Source of the DNA: Desulfovibrio sp. | Lineage (GTDB): Bacteria; Desulfobacterota; Desulfovibrionia; Desulfovibrionales; Desulfovibrionaceae | Assembly (NCBI RefSeq): GCF_019422935.1 | Contig: NZ_JAHZCJ010000002.1 | Span: 62,001 to 126,000, forward strand | Direction: 5' to 3' | DNA length: 64,000 nucleotides | Shown here: positions 14,931 to 24,706 of the stretch, one piece after another | How the letters are laid out: every line of letters starts with the position of its first letter | How positions within the stretch are numbered: the first letter of the stretch is position 1 | Notes under the pieces: model-generated | Database searches by the model: none | Seen by the model: the letters and a program-made list of their open reading frames with translations, nothing else | Told to the model about the DNA's origin: nothing | Translations under genes and position numbers: made by a program

Positions 14931-15758
14931 ATGATTCTCGCAGACCTGCACACGCACACCAAGTATTCGCACGGCGGCAACACTCCGGCAGAAATGTATG
15001 CTGCCGCCCAGGCCAACGGGCTTGAATACATGGGCTTTACCGAGCATTCGCCCCGGCCCGTGGGCTTTGATTACACACACGAATACCGCGAGCAACTGAC
15101 CCGCCACCTGCCGGACTACGTGCGCGAGGTTTGCGCCCTCAAGGCCGCCAACCCCAATGGCCCCTGCCGCGTACTGTTCGGCATGGAAATGGACTGGCTT
15201 GAAGGGCAGGAGGACTACACCCGCACCTCCTGCGCAGCCTTTGATTTTGATTACCTGCTGGGGAGCGTGCATTTCATCGGCCACTGGGGCTTTGACGACG
15301 GCGCCGAGCCGTGGAAAGCCTTTTCGCAGGAAGAATGCGACAAGCAGTATCAGGCCTATTTTGAAGCCTGGGAGCGCATGATCCTTTCCGGCCTCTTCAA
15401 CATTGCCGCGCACCCTGACCTCATCAAGATTTTCTCTGTGGAGCAGTTCCACATCTGGCTGGCAAAGCCGGAAAGCATGGCGCTGGTGCAGCGCGGCCTT
15501 GCGGCCCTGCAACGCATGGGCATGAGCATGGAGATATCTTCCGCGGGTCTGCGCAAGGCCTGTCGCGAAATTTATCCCGCACCGCCCATCATGCTCATGG
15601 CCGCGCATATGGGCCTGCCCGTGAGTTTCGCCTCTGATGCGCACGGGACGGATGACGTGGGCTACGGCTTTGCGCGGCTGGCCTCATACGCGCGCGCCTT
15701 TGGCTTTGCCGAGTATACCATTTTTAATCGGGGCCAGCGGATTGTGCTGCCCCTGTAA
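14931..15758 (+). CDS. PHP-domain histidinol-phosphatase-like phosphoesterase
   Basis: 275 residues. The start ADLHTHTKYSHGG gives the metal-binding HxH of the PHP superfamily, FTEHSPRP near residue 38 supplies the next His, FGMEMDW a Glu ligand, and FASDAHGTDDVG near 237 the final Asp-x-His. This pattern and length fit HisK-type histidinol-phosphatase (histidine biosynthesis), but other PHP phosphoesterases share it and no his genes are adjacent. CAGGAAG precedes the ATG at 14931; longer in-frame starts lack a Shine-Dalgarno. Confidence 0.85.
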   Translation: MILADLHTHTKYSHGGNTPAEMYAAAQANGLEYMGFTEHSPRPVGFDYTHEYREQLTRHLPDYVREVCALKAANPNGPCRVLFGMEMDWLEGQEDYTRTSCAAFDFDYLLGSVHFIGHWGFDDGAEPWKAFSQEECDKQYQAYFEAWERMILSGLFNIAAHPDLIKIFSVEQFHIWLAKPESMALVQRGLAALQRMGMSMEISSAGLRKACREIYPAPPIMLMAAHMGLPVSFASDAHGTDDVGYGFARLASYARAFGFAEYTIFNRGQRIVLPL

Positions 15759-15791
15759 AACGGCGCATGCCTTTGACACCACGGATCACGT

Positions 15792-17273
15792 ATGTCCGAA
15801 ATTATTGTATCCATAGATGACGTAAGTCTTTTTTTGCCCGGTGACGTCAGCCAGAACCATGTGCTGCACAACATCAACTGGCAGGTGCGGCGCGGCGCGC
15901 ACTGCGCGCTCATAGGCCCCAACGGCTCGGGAAAATCCACCCTGCTGCGGCTCATGCGCGGCGAGCTGTGGCCAGCCCATGGGCGCATCCAGTGGCACGG
16001 GCCTGACGGGCCGGAGGACTCCCCGCTGACGGGCCGGGCCATGACAAGCCTTGTTTCGCCTGCGCAGCAGGAAAACTATCAGCGCCAGGCCTGGGATCTC
16101 ACGGGCCGCGACCTGCTGCTCACCGGCTTTGAGGATACCCCCCTGGTCTATGCCGACAGCACGTCCTACAGGCGGCAGGCTGTGGAAGCCATGGCCGCTC
16201 GGCTTGACGCCGAGGGCCTGCTTGAGCGCACTGTGCCCACATTTTCGCAGGGGCAGCTGCGTTTGCTGCTGCTTGGCCGCGCCCTTCTGCGCGCGCCTAC
16301 CCTGCTGCTGCTTGACGAGTGCGATGAAGGCCTTGATGAGCGCTATCGCCAGATTTTCTTTGAGACTTTGGGGGAATACGCCAGCCGCTGCACGGTTGTG
16401 ATGACAGCGCACCGCGCCGCCAATATTCCCGACTGGTGCGCAGGACGCCGTTATGTACGTAATGGCCGCCTGCTCACAGCGCCGCCTGGGTCTGAGGCCA
16501 GCGAAGAAACGCCGAAAGCGCAGCAGCACGACAATGCCTCCGGCGTTGCAGAACAGGTGCTTAACGGCGGGCACGCCATGCTTGATCTGGATAACGTCAC
16601 CGTATTCATTGATCGGCAGGAAGTGCTGCACGACATCAGCTGGTGCATGCATCAGGGCGAAAACTGGCGCATCACCGGGGCCAACGGCTCGGGCAAATCC
16701 ACCTTGCTGCGTTTGCTGGCAGGTGATGAATTTGTTGCAGCCGGCGGCAGATTCGACCGCTGGCTGCCTGGGCAGGGCGGGCAGGTAGACACCCTTGAAG
16801 CCCTGCGCAAGGGTGTGCGCCTTGTGTCAGATCTTTCGCAGGCTCTATACGGCTATTCCCTCAATGCGCTTGATATGGTCTGCACAGGCTTTGACAACAG
16901 CATTGGCGTATACCGCCGCTTTTCTGATGCCGAACGTGCCGAGGCCGCAAACCGCATGGCCCAGATGTTCCCCGATGAAAGCCCCGAGAGCCTCAAACAG
17001 CTTGGACGGCAATCCATCCGCCATCTGTCCACGGGTCAGTTGCGCCGCCTGTTCCTGGCGCGCGCCCTGGTGGGCGGGCCGGATATCCTGCTGCTGGACG
17101 AACCCTGCTCCGGCCTGGATGCGCCAAGCCGCGCCCAGTACCTGCATCTGCTGGATCAGCTCGCCCTGCAGGGCGTCCAGATGGTTTTTGTGTCTCACCA
17201 TGATGAAGACGCCCCCCTGTGCATCAACAGGGAGGCGCATATGGAAGGCGGACGCCTGCGTGTGATGCTGTAG
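15792..17273 (+). CDS. Cytoplasmic ABC protein with two ATPase domains (ModF-like)
   Basis: 493 residues, no membrane segments. The first ABC domain has Walker A GPNGSGKST (about 41), a signature-like FSQGQLRLLLLGRAL and Walker B LLLLDECDEGLD. The second has GANGSGKST (about 298), LSTGQLRRLFLARAL and ILLLDEPCSGLD. Both signatures read S(T)QG/TGQ rather than LSGGQ. The arrangement matches ModF/PhrA-type twin ATPases, whose substrate is poorly known. It follows the PHP gene by 33 nt and may be cotranscribed with it. No permease lies next to it. Confidence 0.85.
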   Translation: MSEIIVSIDDVSLFLPGDVSQNHVLHNINWQVRRGAHCALIGPNGSGKSTLLRLMRGELWPAHGRIQWHGPDGPEDSPLTGRAMTSLVSPAQQENYQRQAWDLTGRDLLLTGFEDTPLVYADSTSYRRQAVEAMAARLDAEGLLERTVPTFSQGQLRLLLLGRALLRAPTLLLLDECDEGLDERYRQIFFETLGEYASRCTVVMTAHRAANIPDWCAGRRYVRNGRLLTAPPGSEASEETPKAQQHDNASGVAEQVLNGGHAMLDLDNVTVFIDRQEVLHDISWCMHQGENWRITGANGSGKSTLLRLLAGDEFVAAGGRFDRWLPGQGGQVDTLEALRKGVRLVSDLSQALYGYSLNALDMVCTGFDNSIGVYRRFSDAERAEAANRMAQMFPDESPESLKQLGRQSIRHLSTGQLRRLFLARALVGGPDILLLDEPCSGLDAPSRAQYLHLLDQLALQGVQMVFVSHHDEDAPLCINREAHMEGGRLRVML

Positions 17274-17276
17274 GGC

Positions 17277-17921
17277 CTAATCCTTGCTCTTCCCGAACTT
17301 GGAGCGCGCCACTTCAATAACAACGGGCAGCACGGAAACAATGATGATGCCGTAAACAATCAGGCTGAAGTTCTGCCGCGCCCATTCCAGGTTGCCCAGG
17401 AAGTACCCGGCGGAAACCAGCCCGCCCACCCAGAGCACGCAGCCCGTGATGTTGAACAGAAAAAACGTGGGCGGATGCATCAGGGCAATGCCCGCCACAA
17501 AGGGCGCAAAGGTGCGAACAATGGGCACAAAGCGAGCCAGCACAATGGCTTTGCCGCCGTGCCTCTCGTAAAAATCGTGCGCCTTGAGCAGGTGAGATTT
17601 TTTGATAAGGCGGTTCTCGCGCGAAAAAATGGCTGGCCCCACATGCCGCCCTATCAAATAATTCACCGCATCACCCAGTATGCCCGCCGCCAGCAGTACG
17701 CCCATCATTTCGCCATAGCCCAAAAGCCCGGCCCCAGCCACCACGCCGGAGGCAAACAGCAGGGAATCACCTGGCAGGAAAGGGGTTACTACAAGGCCTG
17801 TTTCGCAAAAAACAATGACAAACAGTATGGCGTAAAGCCATAGCCCGTATTGATCGGCAAGCTCAAACAAATGCACGTCTATGTGCAGAATAAAACTGAC
17901 AAAGCTGCTCAGTAGTTCCAT
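17277..17921 (-). CDS. DedA-family inner-membrane protein
   Basis: 214 residues. Several hydrophobic helices and the DedA hallmarks are visible: ETGLVVTPFLPGDSLLFASG (re-entrant loop with a conserved acidic residue), GDAVNYLIGRHVG, and RFVPIVRTFAPFVAGI (the conserved Arg). The family comprises lipid scramblase-like and flippase proteins needed for envelope homeostasis and proton-motive-force maintenance. GAGGGAG precedes the ATG. It is convergent with the ABC gene (3-nt gap) and divergent from the alpha/beta hydrolase. Confidence 0.93.
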   Translation of the reverse strand: MELLSSFVSFILHIDVHLFELADQYGLWLYAILFVIVFCETGLVVTPFLPGDSLLFASGVVAGAGLLGYGEMMGVLLAAGILGDAVNYLIGRHVGPAIFSRENRLIKKSHLLKAHDFYERHGGKAIVLARFVPIVRTFAPFVAGIALMHPPTFFLFNITGCVLWVGGLVSAGYFLGNLEWARQNFSLIVYGIIIVSVLPVVIEVARSKFGKSKD

Positions 17922-18005
17922 AAAGGCTGATCTCCCTCATCAGGCGCGTTGGCGCGCCTTCGGTCTGCTCTTGTACCCCAAGGCAGCTTGTGGCACAACA
18001 CAGCC

Positions 18006-19130
18006 ATGCGCGTACTCACCACCATAGCCGTCCTTGCCCTGCTTCTGTTCGCTCCTGCCGTCTATGCTGCCGACACCTATATGGTCGGCTTCAGAACGAT
18101 TGGCCAGTGGTCGCCGGAAACAGGCCTGCGCCTGGATGTGAATGTGTGGTATCCATCATCCCGACCGCCGCGCGATCTTAACTATGCCCCGTGGGAGATT
18201 TCCGCCTCCCGCGCTGGCAAGGCGGTGGACGGGCGTTTTCCTCTGCTTCTGCTCTCGCATGACACTGCGGGAACGCGTTTTTCCTACCATGACACCGCCG
18301 CATGGCTGGCGTCGCTGGGTTTTGTGGTGGCTGCCCCCAATCACCCGGGCGACAACATGGACAACATGGACAACCTGCTGACCTGGCAACAGCTTGAGAA
18401 CCGAGCGCATGAACTTTCCGGCAGCATTGACGTGCTCCTGCATGACCCGGAAGTGGAGCCCAGCATTGACGCCTCGCGCATAGGAGCGATCGGCTTTGGC
18501 GTTGGCGGCGCGGCGGCTCTATTGCTGGGCGGTGCGCTGCCCGACTGCGAGGGCTGGGCCAACTATTGCTCGCGCACAGCTCCAAACGATATGTATTGCA
18601 ATACCTGGGCCCGCGAGCGCATGGAGTCGCTGTGCAAAAACCTGCCGCTCACGCGCAGCCTTGCCGACACGCGCATTCGCGCCATAGCGGCAGTGGCGCC
18701 CGGTTTTGGCATGCTGTTTTCGCGCCAGTCGTTCCACTGGTTCTACCCGCCCCTGCTGATTATGGCCGCGCCCAATGACAGCCTGAACAACCCCGCCCTG
18801 CATGCGCGACGCATATTTGAACTTATGGATAAAAAACCCCGCTGGCTGAGCCTGCCGCAGGCCGACACGGGCGCGCTCATGGCGCCCTGCCCGGAATCCC
18901 TGGCCATGGAACTGCCAGAACTGTGCCGCTCGGTCACGGAAGAAACACGCGGGGCAATCCACAGACGTATGACGGAATCCCTGGGCGATTTTTTTCTGCA
19001 CTACCTTGGCAATGCCCAGAATCTGCCCCAGATTCCGCCGCCGCCAGACCTGACGCCACAGCCGCAAAAGGCAGCACCAGAGCCAACCACGCAGCCTGCG
19101 CCAAAATCCAAAAAACGCCGTCCCGGCTAG
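18006..19130 (+). CDS. Secreted alpha/beta-hydrolase-fold protein, probably a pseudoenzyme
   Basis: 374 residues from the ATG at 18006, which begins a signal peptide (MRVLTTIAVLALLLFAPAVYAA). The body resembles the predicted dienelactone hydrolase/PAF-acetylhydrolase-like group: DVNVWYPSS, FPLLLLSHDTAGTRFSYHDTA, VVAAPNHPGDN, and MAPCPESLAMELPELC near the end. The nucleophile elbow, usually GHSFGG, reads GFGVGG with Gly165 in the Ser position. The usual catalytic His before the APC motif also seems absent (ADTGALMAPC). The C-terminus is a Pro/Lys-rich tail. Substrate and role are unknown. An upstream in-frame start (17949) would precede the signal peptide by 19 residues and is unlikely. Confidence 0.8.
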   Translation: MRVLTTIAVLALLLFAPAVYAADTYMVGFRTIGQWSPETGLRLDVNVWYPSSRPPRDLNYAPWEISASRAGKAVDGRFPLLLLSHDTAGTRFSYHDTAAWLASLGFVVAAPNHPGDNMDNMDNLLTWQQLENRAHELSGSIDVLLHDPEVEPSIDASRIGAIGFGVGGAAALLLGGALPDCEGWANYCSRTAPNDMYCNTWARERMESLCKNLPLTRSLADTRIRAIAAVAPGFGMLFSRQSFHWFYPPLLIMAAPNDSLNNPALHARRIFELMDKKPRWLSLPQADTGALMAPCPESLAMELPELCRSVTEETRGAIHRRMTESLGDFFLHYLGNAQNLPQIPPPPDLTPQPQKAAPEPTTQPAPKSKKRRPG

Positions 19131-19259
19131 GCTTGTAAAGGCATAGGACACGCCCCTTTTCAGCAGCCTTGACAATTGCCGCGCGGCTCACTAAAGGGTG
19201 TGGCATGGCGGTAGAATCTTACCGTAACATGCAAATTTCCCTATCCGGAACAGGATAAT

Positions 19260-19826
19260 ATGCGGAACACACTTTATTTGTTCTGTTTTTTACTGACTGC
19301 CCTTGTCCCCGCAATCGCCTGGAGCACCGACAGCCAGGGATTGCCAGAACAGCAAGGTTGGGTGGTCATGCCAGCTGGCGCGCGCCCTGCCTATTTTGGC
19401 ATACACGGCGGCACCATGCCCGTCAGCCTGCTTGTCTATGGCGACGGATCTTCGCTTGTGACCTTTGTTGGCCGCACCGGCAACGACTTTATTGATGTGC
19501 TGCGCAGGGCCGAAGTCTCCATGCCAAGCCTGCTCAACGCCACCTCACAGCGCTCGGCGGCTGGAAAAAACGTCTCGCCTTCGGCCAACGCCACCGCTGT
19601 GCTCATGGCAGGTTCTTCTTCCAGCAGCCTTCCGGTGTTCAATGTCAGCGGCGAAAGGCTTTCACACATGGATGTTCCGCCTGGACAGCTTCAACCGTTC
19701 GGGCTTTCCGACAAGGCGCTGTCTATCGAAGGCGAAGTAACAGCCCCTCAGCGACTGTCTACTGTGAAGCAGTATCGCCTGCTTTTTCAGCCGCAGTATC
19801 TGCAACCTCGACGCAACCAGCGTTAG
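19260..19826 (+). CDS. Secreted hypothetical protein
   Basis: 188 residues with a Sec signal peptide (MRNTLYLFCFLLTALVPAIAWS). It contains GWVVMPAGARPAYFGIHGGTMPVSLLVYGDGSSLVTFVGRTGNDF, then a Ser/Ala-rich section and a C-terminal beta-rich part ending RLLFQPQYLQPRRNQR. No family is recognised. AGGATAAT precedes the ATG. It is 129 bp after the alpha/beta-hydrolase gene on the same strand, so the two may be cotranscribed. Confidence 0.75.
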   Translation: MRNTLYLFCFLLTALVPAIAWSTDSQGLPEQQGWVVMPAGARPAYFGIHGGTMPVSLLVYGDGSSLVTFVGRTGNDFIDVLRRAEVSMPSLLNATSQRSAAGKNVSPSANATAVLMAGSSSSSLPVFNVSGERLSHMDVPPGQLQPFGLSDKALSIEGEVTAPQRLSTVKQYRLLFQPQYLQPRRNQR

Positions 19827-19960
19827 CGTAATTGCAAAAAGCAATTTTTACTTTTAACAAAAAATCAAAAAAACTTTTTTGCTGTTCAACCAGCGCATTG
19901 AGCAGACAGGTTAAATAGTTTTAATCTCTCAAGCTCCCTCATATAATTGTTTTTTGCCAC

Positions 19961-20000
19961 AGCCTGCCCTGAACAAGAGCGGGCTTTTTTTTCGCCCGCT
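19961..20000 (+). terminator. Terminator overlapping an alternative hairpin
   Basis: Stem AGCCTGC (19961-19967) with GCGGGCT (19979-19985) followed by eight T, a normal terminator for the secreted-protein gene. The same GCGGGC also pairs with GCCCGC after the T-run (19994-19999). The two hairpins therefore exclude each other. The second lies about 65 nt upstream of the next gene's start. Confidence 0.7.
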
Positions 20001-20065
20001 TGATTTGAATGTTTATAGAAGATAAACTATCTTTAAGCAGAACATTTTGTCTCAGGAGCCAAGCT

Positions 20066-20470
20066 ATGCCGCTTTCAGATCATTTGGAACTTATGCAGCG
20101 CCTCTGTGCCAAAGCAGGACAGGATAATGAGTGTCCCTTTGAAAAACACTTTCGCTCAGGCATTATGTCGCTCAAGGAATTCAGTGCGGATTATGATGCC
20201 ATAGTTGACGAGCATAACCCCTTTTACCAAGAATTTACCAAGTACCTGAACCAGGATGCCCTGGAGTCTGACGATCTTTTTTCGCTCTTTGAATGCCTGG
20301 TGATCTTTATCCGCATGCGTCAGATGGCACGCTCAGGGCTTGAGCTCAGCCACAGGGAACAAAGCGTGCTGGACTATTTTGAATCGTGCGGGGAATGGGC
20401 GTCACGCGACAATACGCTCGTGAGCAACTGGTACTGGAAGCAACTTCCAGGCAAACAACGCAGCCATTAG
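20066..20470 (+). CDS. Hypothetical protein, helical
   Basis: 134 residues from the ATG at 20066, 6 nt after a clear AGGAG. The sequence is acidic and helical (MPLSDHLELMQRLCAKAGQ..., DDLFSLFECLVIFIRMRQMARSGLELSHREQSVLDYFESC) with no signal peptide. Four Cys and no recognised domain. Small size and soluble character would fit a regulatory or adaptor protein, but that is a guess. A terminator follows. Confidence 0.7.
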   Translation: MPLSDHLELMQRLCAKAGQDNECPFEKHFRSGIMSLKEFSADYDAIVDEHNPFYQEFTKYLNQDALESDDLFSLFECLVIFIRMRQMARSGLELSHREQSVLDYFESCGEWASRDNTLVSNWYWKQLPGKQRSH

Positions 20471-20531
20471 CTACCATCCCTACACAAATGGTTCCAGGCA
20501 TATCCACCAAACCGCCCCCCGATCTATGCAC

Positions 20532-20563
20532 AAAGGCCGCCCAGCACTGCTGGACGGCCTTTT
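20532..20563 (+). terminator. Terminator between the hypothetical gene and lactate permease
   Basis: AAAGGCCG(C)CCAGCA / CTGG(A)CGGCCTTTT hairpin ending in TTTT. With A-runs on the left side it can also stop minus-strand transcripts of the convergent permease gene. Confidence 0.8.
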
Positions 20564-20596
20564 CAACATAGGTGCTACGGCTATGCCGCCAGCACT

Positions 20597-22285
20597 CTAA
20601 AACACGCCAGGATTAAGCATCACCAGCACGGTGCAGATGATGCCTACGATGGTGCCATAGAGCATGAAGGGCCAGAAGGTGCGGCGCAGAACCTCTCCTT
20701 CCCGGCCAGACAGGCCCACAACAGCGCAGGCGGCCACGATATTGTGTACGCAGACCATGTTGCCCATGGCACCGCCAACGGCCTGAGCCGCCACGATGAT
20801 CTGACGGGGCAGGTGCAGTGCCTGAGCCATGTTCCACTGGAATTCAGCAAACATAAGGTCAGAAACCGTGTTGGAGCCGGTGATAAAGGCACCAAGACCA
20901 CCCACAAAGGCAGCCAGAACAGGCCACACAGAACCAGCCACCGCAGCCACTGCCTGGGCAAGGGCCAAAGGCATGGAGGGCACATCAATGGGGTTTGTGG
21001 CCGAACCACGGAAAATGGACACCAGAGCCACGGCAAAGATCAGGGCAATGGTGGGGGACTTCATCTTGCGCAGGCTTTCGCCCCAGGCTCGAGAAACTGC
21101 GGCCTTGGGCATCTTGTGCAAGATGATGGTCATAAGCGACACTACGATAAAGAACGTGCCGGGCAGATACAGATAATCAATAGACGCGTTTACGCCCTTG
21201 AATCCCAGGATATCAACAAAGTTCAGCTTGAAACTCAGCAGCCAGGCCTTGAGGCCCAGCCCAGGAATGCGCGAAAGCACCAGCAGGATGCAGATCAGCA
21301 CATAGGGCAACCATGCCTGGAGCTGAGTCATGTGCGCACGAAATTCTGTCTTGGTGCTGGGGGGCACGGAGCCTGTCCAGCTTTTGTCCCATTCGGTATG
21401 CGGGGCAAATTCCCACACAGTTTTGGGGACGCAAAATCCCTTCTTGGTTCCCCACACCACAACGCCGAGGCCAAGCAGACCAGCAAGCAGGGCAGGGAAT
21501 TCAGGGCCAAGCAGCCACGCGCAGGCAAGGTACGGCACAAGGAAGCAAACACCTGCAAAAACGCAGTACTTCCAGGCGGCAAAGCCAACAGACCATGACT
21601 TTTCCTTACCAAAAAAGCGGGTCATGAAGCCCAGCATGAAAATGGTCAGGATAATTGCCATGGGGGCATGCATAAAGGTTGCCCACTGGCCTACAGCCGC
21701 ACCAAAACCGTCATAATTCTGGAAGGGCAGATTTGGGTTGGCGGCAACGGATTCCGCCACAAGATTTTTAAGAAAGCTGAAACCAACGATAACAGGTGTG
21801 CCCACTGCGCCAAAGGTAACTGGCACGGAGTTGAACACCAGGCAGACCACAGCTGCGGCCATTGCCGGAAAGCCCAGAGCAAGCAGCAGGGGCGCGGCAA
21901 GAGCGGCGGGAGTACCAAAACCAGCAGCGCCTTCAATAAAGGCTCCAAACATGAAGCCAATAATGATTGCTTGCAGACGGCGGTCACGGCTGACGCCCTG
22001 CATGCCGCACTGGATGGTTTCCATGCCGCCGCTTTCTTCAAGAGTATAAAGAATAAGAATTGCGCCAAAAACGATAATCAGAACGCCAATGGCAACGACA
22101 ACGCCCTGGAGCGACAGAGCAAGCAGATAGGTGGGAGAAAGCTTCCAGCCCACAAGCCCGCAGATAACGCAGACCAGCCAGGCCAGAGGCATGGCTCGGG
22201 TAGCTGGCCACCGCAGGCCAACCATAAAAATGAGAGCAACAAGGATGGGGATAATAGCTAAAAGGGCCAACATTCCAATAGACAT
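20597..22285 (-). CDS. lctP: L-lactate permease (LctP/LldP family)
   Basis: 562 residues with about a dozen or more hydrophobic helices. The family motif [25 protein letters not shown] is at about 105-130, together with [16 protein letters not shown] and the C-terminal [20 protein letters not shown]. It imports lactate with protons across the inner membrane. The start at 22285 is chosen for its GGAGG Shine-Dalgarno 4 nt upstream; 17 further upstream codons are in frame but lack one. It lies downstream of, and on the same strand as, the lactate oxidation genes. Confidence 0.95.
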   Translation of the reverse strand: MSIGMLALLAIIPILVALIFMVGLRWPATRAMPLAWLVCVICGLVGWKLSPTYLLALSLQGVVVAIGVLIIVFGAILILYTLEESGGMETIQCGMQGVSRDRRLQAIIIGFMFGAFIEGAAGFGTPAALAAPLLLALGFPAMAAAVVCLVFNSVPVTFGAVGTPVIVGFSFLKNLVAESVAANPNLPFQNYDGFGAAVGQWATFMHAPMAIILTIFMLGFMTRFFGKEKSWSVGFAAWKYCVFAGVCFLVPYLACAWLLGPEFPALLAGLLGLGVVVWGTKKGFCVPKTVWEFAPHTEWDKSWTGSVPPSTKTEFRAHMTQLQAWLPYVLICILLVLSRIPGLGLKAWLLSFKLNFVDILGFKGVNASIDYLYLPGTFFIVVSLMTIILHKMPKAAVSRAWGESLRKMKSPTIALIFAVALVSIFRGSATNPIDVPSMPLALAQAVAAVAGSVWPVLAAFVGGLGAFITGSNTVSDLMFAEFQWNMAQALHLPRQIIVAAQAVGGAMGNMVCVHNIVAACAVVGLSGREGEVLRRTFWPFMLYGTIVGIICTVLVMLNPGVF

Positions 22286-22552
22286 AATGCCTCCGCATTT
22301 GAGAAGCAGTGAGATGCTCTCATTCTCAGCACACACTGCCCAGTTTTACACCTCGCCGCCTGGCAGGATGATGTTAATGCAATGCTGCCGCATTGCTCCA
22401 CGGGGTTTCAGCCAGAGGATTTCCGTCCGCAAAAGGCAAGACGGCCAGACCAGGTATCGGCCCTCCCCACAGTGGAGAACCGATACCTCCCCTCAACTTT
22501 CCTGCGGATGAAGAGCCTTAGCTCCCCACCCGCAGGAAGATGTTTCGTTGGA

Positions 22553-24703
22553 TTATTTCTTCAGATTTTCAGCCAGAAGTTCGGCAATATGATCAACCTT
22601 GATCTTGAGGCCCTGCTTCTCAGCACCGCCACGGATCTGCATGACGCAGCCGGGGCAGTCCACCACCAGGCGGTCAGCGCCGGTGGCCTTCATGTTGGCG
22701 ATCTTCTTGTCCAGCAGCTGGGCCGAGATCTCGGGGAACTTCACAGAGTAGCTGCCGCCAAAACCGCAGCACACTTCTTCTTCCTCGCAAGGCACGTATT
22801 CAGCCGCATCGCCAATAAGATCGCGGGGGGCTTTTTTGACGCCCAGGCCGCGGCACAGGTGGCACGAGGCATGGTAGGTGACTTTCTGCGCGGACTTGTT
22901 GAAGTCCTCGGCCTTGAGGCCCAGCACATCATGCACAAAGGAGCTGAAGTCGATGATCTTTTCCGCAAAGGCCTGAGCTTCCACCGTGGAGAAATCCTGA
23001 TCCAGAATTTCAGGGTAGTGGTGCTTGAGATGACCGGCGCAGCTGGCGCACAGCGTGATAATGTAGTCGTAGTTGCCGCCACGGAATGCGGCAATGTTCT
23101 GCTTGGCCACATCCATGGAGGTTTTGCGTTGGCCCATCATTTCGAGGGGCAGGCCGCAGCAAGACTGTTCCATGGGGAAGTCCACGGCCACGTTCTTGGC
23201 GGCCAGAATCTTCACGCAGGCTTCCAGTTCTTCGGGGTAGATGAAGTCCTGGGCGCAACCGCTGAAGATCGCCACGCGGAAGGTGGGGTTCTGCACCTTG
23301 GGGGCCAGTTCGGGCCAACGGTCGCGGAAGGACTTGTTGGCAATGGCGGGCAGAGCCTTGAAGTTGTGCTTGCCAAGGAAGACGGCAGGCAGATGGCGCT
23401 GGAACTGCGCGCCGCGCGTGAAGGGCTTCTGGGCGAAGCTGGCGAACTTGAGCAGCTTGTGGAACAGCTTGCGGTTCTTCATCACAGCGGAAAGCAGGTT
23501 GGCTTCGATGGGCGCGCCCTGCTCCACGTTGAGGCGCGAGCGCACTTCGCGGATAAGACGCGGCAGGTCGATGCCGCCAGCGCACACATTGGCGCACGAT
23601 TCGCAGCCCATGCAGTTCTGGCTGAGAATACGGGCGCGATCCTTGCCGTGGAAGAAGTAGGTAAGGATCAGGCCAATGGCGCCAATGTAGATGTAGCCCA
23701 TCTTGTGGCCGCCCACGAGGCGGTACACGGGGCAGACGTTGGCGCAAGCGCCGCAGCGCACGCAGCGGAACACCTGCGAAAACAGGGGATCCTTGGCGAT
23801 TTCGGTACGGCCGTTATCAAGGAAGATAACGTGCAGAATTTTTTTGTCGTCGGCATTGGCCGCGCAGGGGCCTGCGCCGCACATCCAGGTGACATAGGAG
23901 GTAAGGCGCTGGGCGGTGGCGTTGCGGGGCAGCACCTGAAGGGCCACCAGGGCATCGTCCAGCTTGGCAACGAGCTTGTCCAGACCGGCAATGGCAACGT
24001 GCACGCGCGGCAGGGTCGTAACCATGCGGGCGTTGCCTTCGTTGGTCACGGTGGAGATCGCGCCGTTTTCGGCCACGGCAAAGTTACAGCCGCTCACGCC
24101 CATATCGGCGGCGATGAACTTGCGGCGCAACTGCACGCGGGCCACCTTGACCAGACGCTGCACGTCTGAATCCTGCTTGACGCCGGTGGCCTTGGTGAAG
24201 TCGTCGGCCACCTGATAGCGAGAAAGGTGGATGGCGGGCATAACCATGTGCGAAGGACCTTCGTGGCGCAGCTGGATGATCCATTCGCCAAGGTCGGTTT
24301 CGTCCACGATCAGGCCATTGCCTTCCAGCGCGGTGTTCAGGCCGATTTCTTCGGCGGTCATGGACTTGGACTTGACCACCTTCTTCACTTTGTTTTCTTT
24401 GGCGATGCGAACGATCATGTCGTTGGCTTCGGCTGCAGTGGCGGCACGGTGCACGTGCACGCCGCGCTTTTCAGCTTCGGCCTTGAACTGAGCGTACAGT
24501 TCGTCCATGTGCTGACAGGCGTAGTCCTTGGCGTCGGCGATCTGCTTGATCAGCGCTTTCTCGTCCACTTCCTTGAACACGGCTTCGCGGTTGGCGCGGT
24601 AAGCCACGGCAAAGGTATCAAGGGTACGACGCAGAAATTCGTCGTTCAGGGCTTCGTCCAGTTCCTTATGATATCCCGATGAGCTCTTGAGGGCGTCATG
24701 CAT
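22553..24703 (-). CDS. Lactate-oxidation Fe-S protein, fused LutB-LutA type
   Basis: 716 residues. Residues 1-300 form a LUD domain (KSMTAEEIGLN, ADMGVSGCNFAVAENGAI). Two 4Fe-4S motifs follow: CVRCGACANVCP (about 315) and CMGCESCANVCAGG (about 365). The C-terminal third has the paired CCG domains of LutA/GlpC-type proteins (SGCAQDFIYP, QSCCGLPLEMMG, CASCAGHLKHHYP, CHLCRG, EVCCGFGGSYSVKFPE). In Bacillus LutA and LutB are separate; here they are one chain, as in Desulfovibrio organic-acid oxidation loci. With LutC it is expected to oxidise lactate to pyruvate in the cytoplasm. Its start is 3 nt after the lutC stop. Confidence 0.9.
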   Translation of the reverse strand: MHDALKSSSGYHKELDEALNDEFLRRTLDTFAVAYRANREAVFKEVDEKALIKQIADAKDYACQHMDELYAQFKAEAEKRGVHVHRAATAAEANDMIVRIAKENKVKKVVKSKSMTAEEIGLNTALEGNGLIVDETDLGEWIIQLRHEGPSHMVMPAIHLSRYQVADDFTKATGVKQDSDVQRLVKVARVQLRRKFIAADMGVSGCNFAVAENGAISTVTNEGNARMVTTLPRVHVAIAGLDKLVAKLDDALVALQVLPRNATAQRLTSYVTWMCGAGPCAANADDKKILHVIFLDNGRTEIAKDPLFSQVFRCVRCGACANVCPVYRLVGGHKMGYIYIGAIGLILTYFFHGKDRARILSQNCMGCESCANVCAGGIDLPRLIREVRSRLNVEQGAPIEANLLSAVMKNRKLFHKLLKFASFAQKPFTRGAQFQRHLPAVFLGKHNFKALPAIANKSFRDRWPELAPKVQNPTFRVAIFSGCAQDFIYPEELEACVKILAAKNVAVDFPMEQSCCGLPLEMMGQRKTSMDVAKQNIAAFRGGNYDYIITLCASCAGHLKHHYPEILDQDFSTVEAQAFAEKIIDFSSFVHDVLGLKAEDFNKSAQKVTYHASCHLCRGLGVKKAPRDLIGDAAEYVPCEEEEVCCGFGGSYSVKFPEISAQLLDKKIANMKATGADRLVVDCPGCVMQIRGGAEKQGLKIKVDHIAELLAENLKK

Positions 24704-24706
24704 GGG

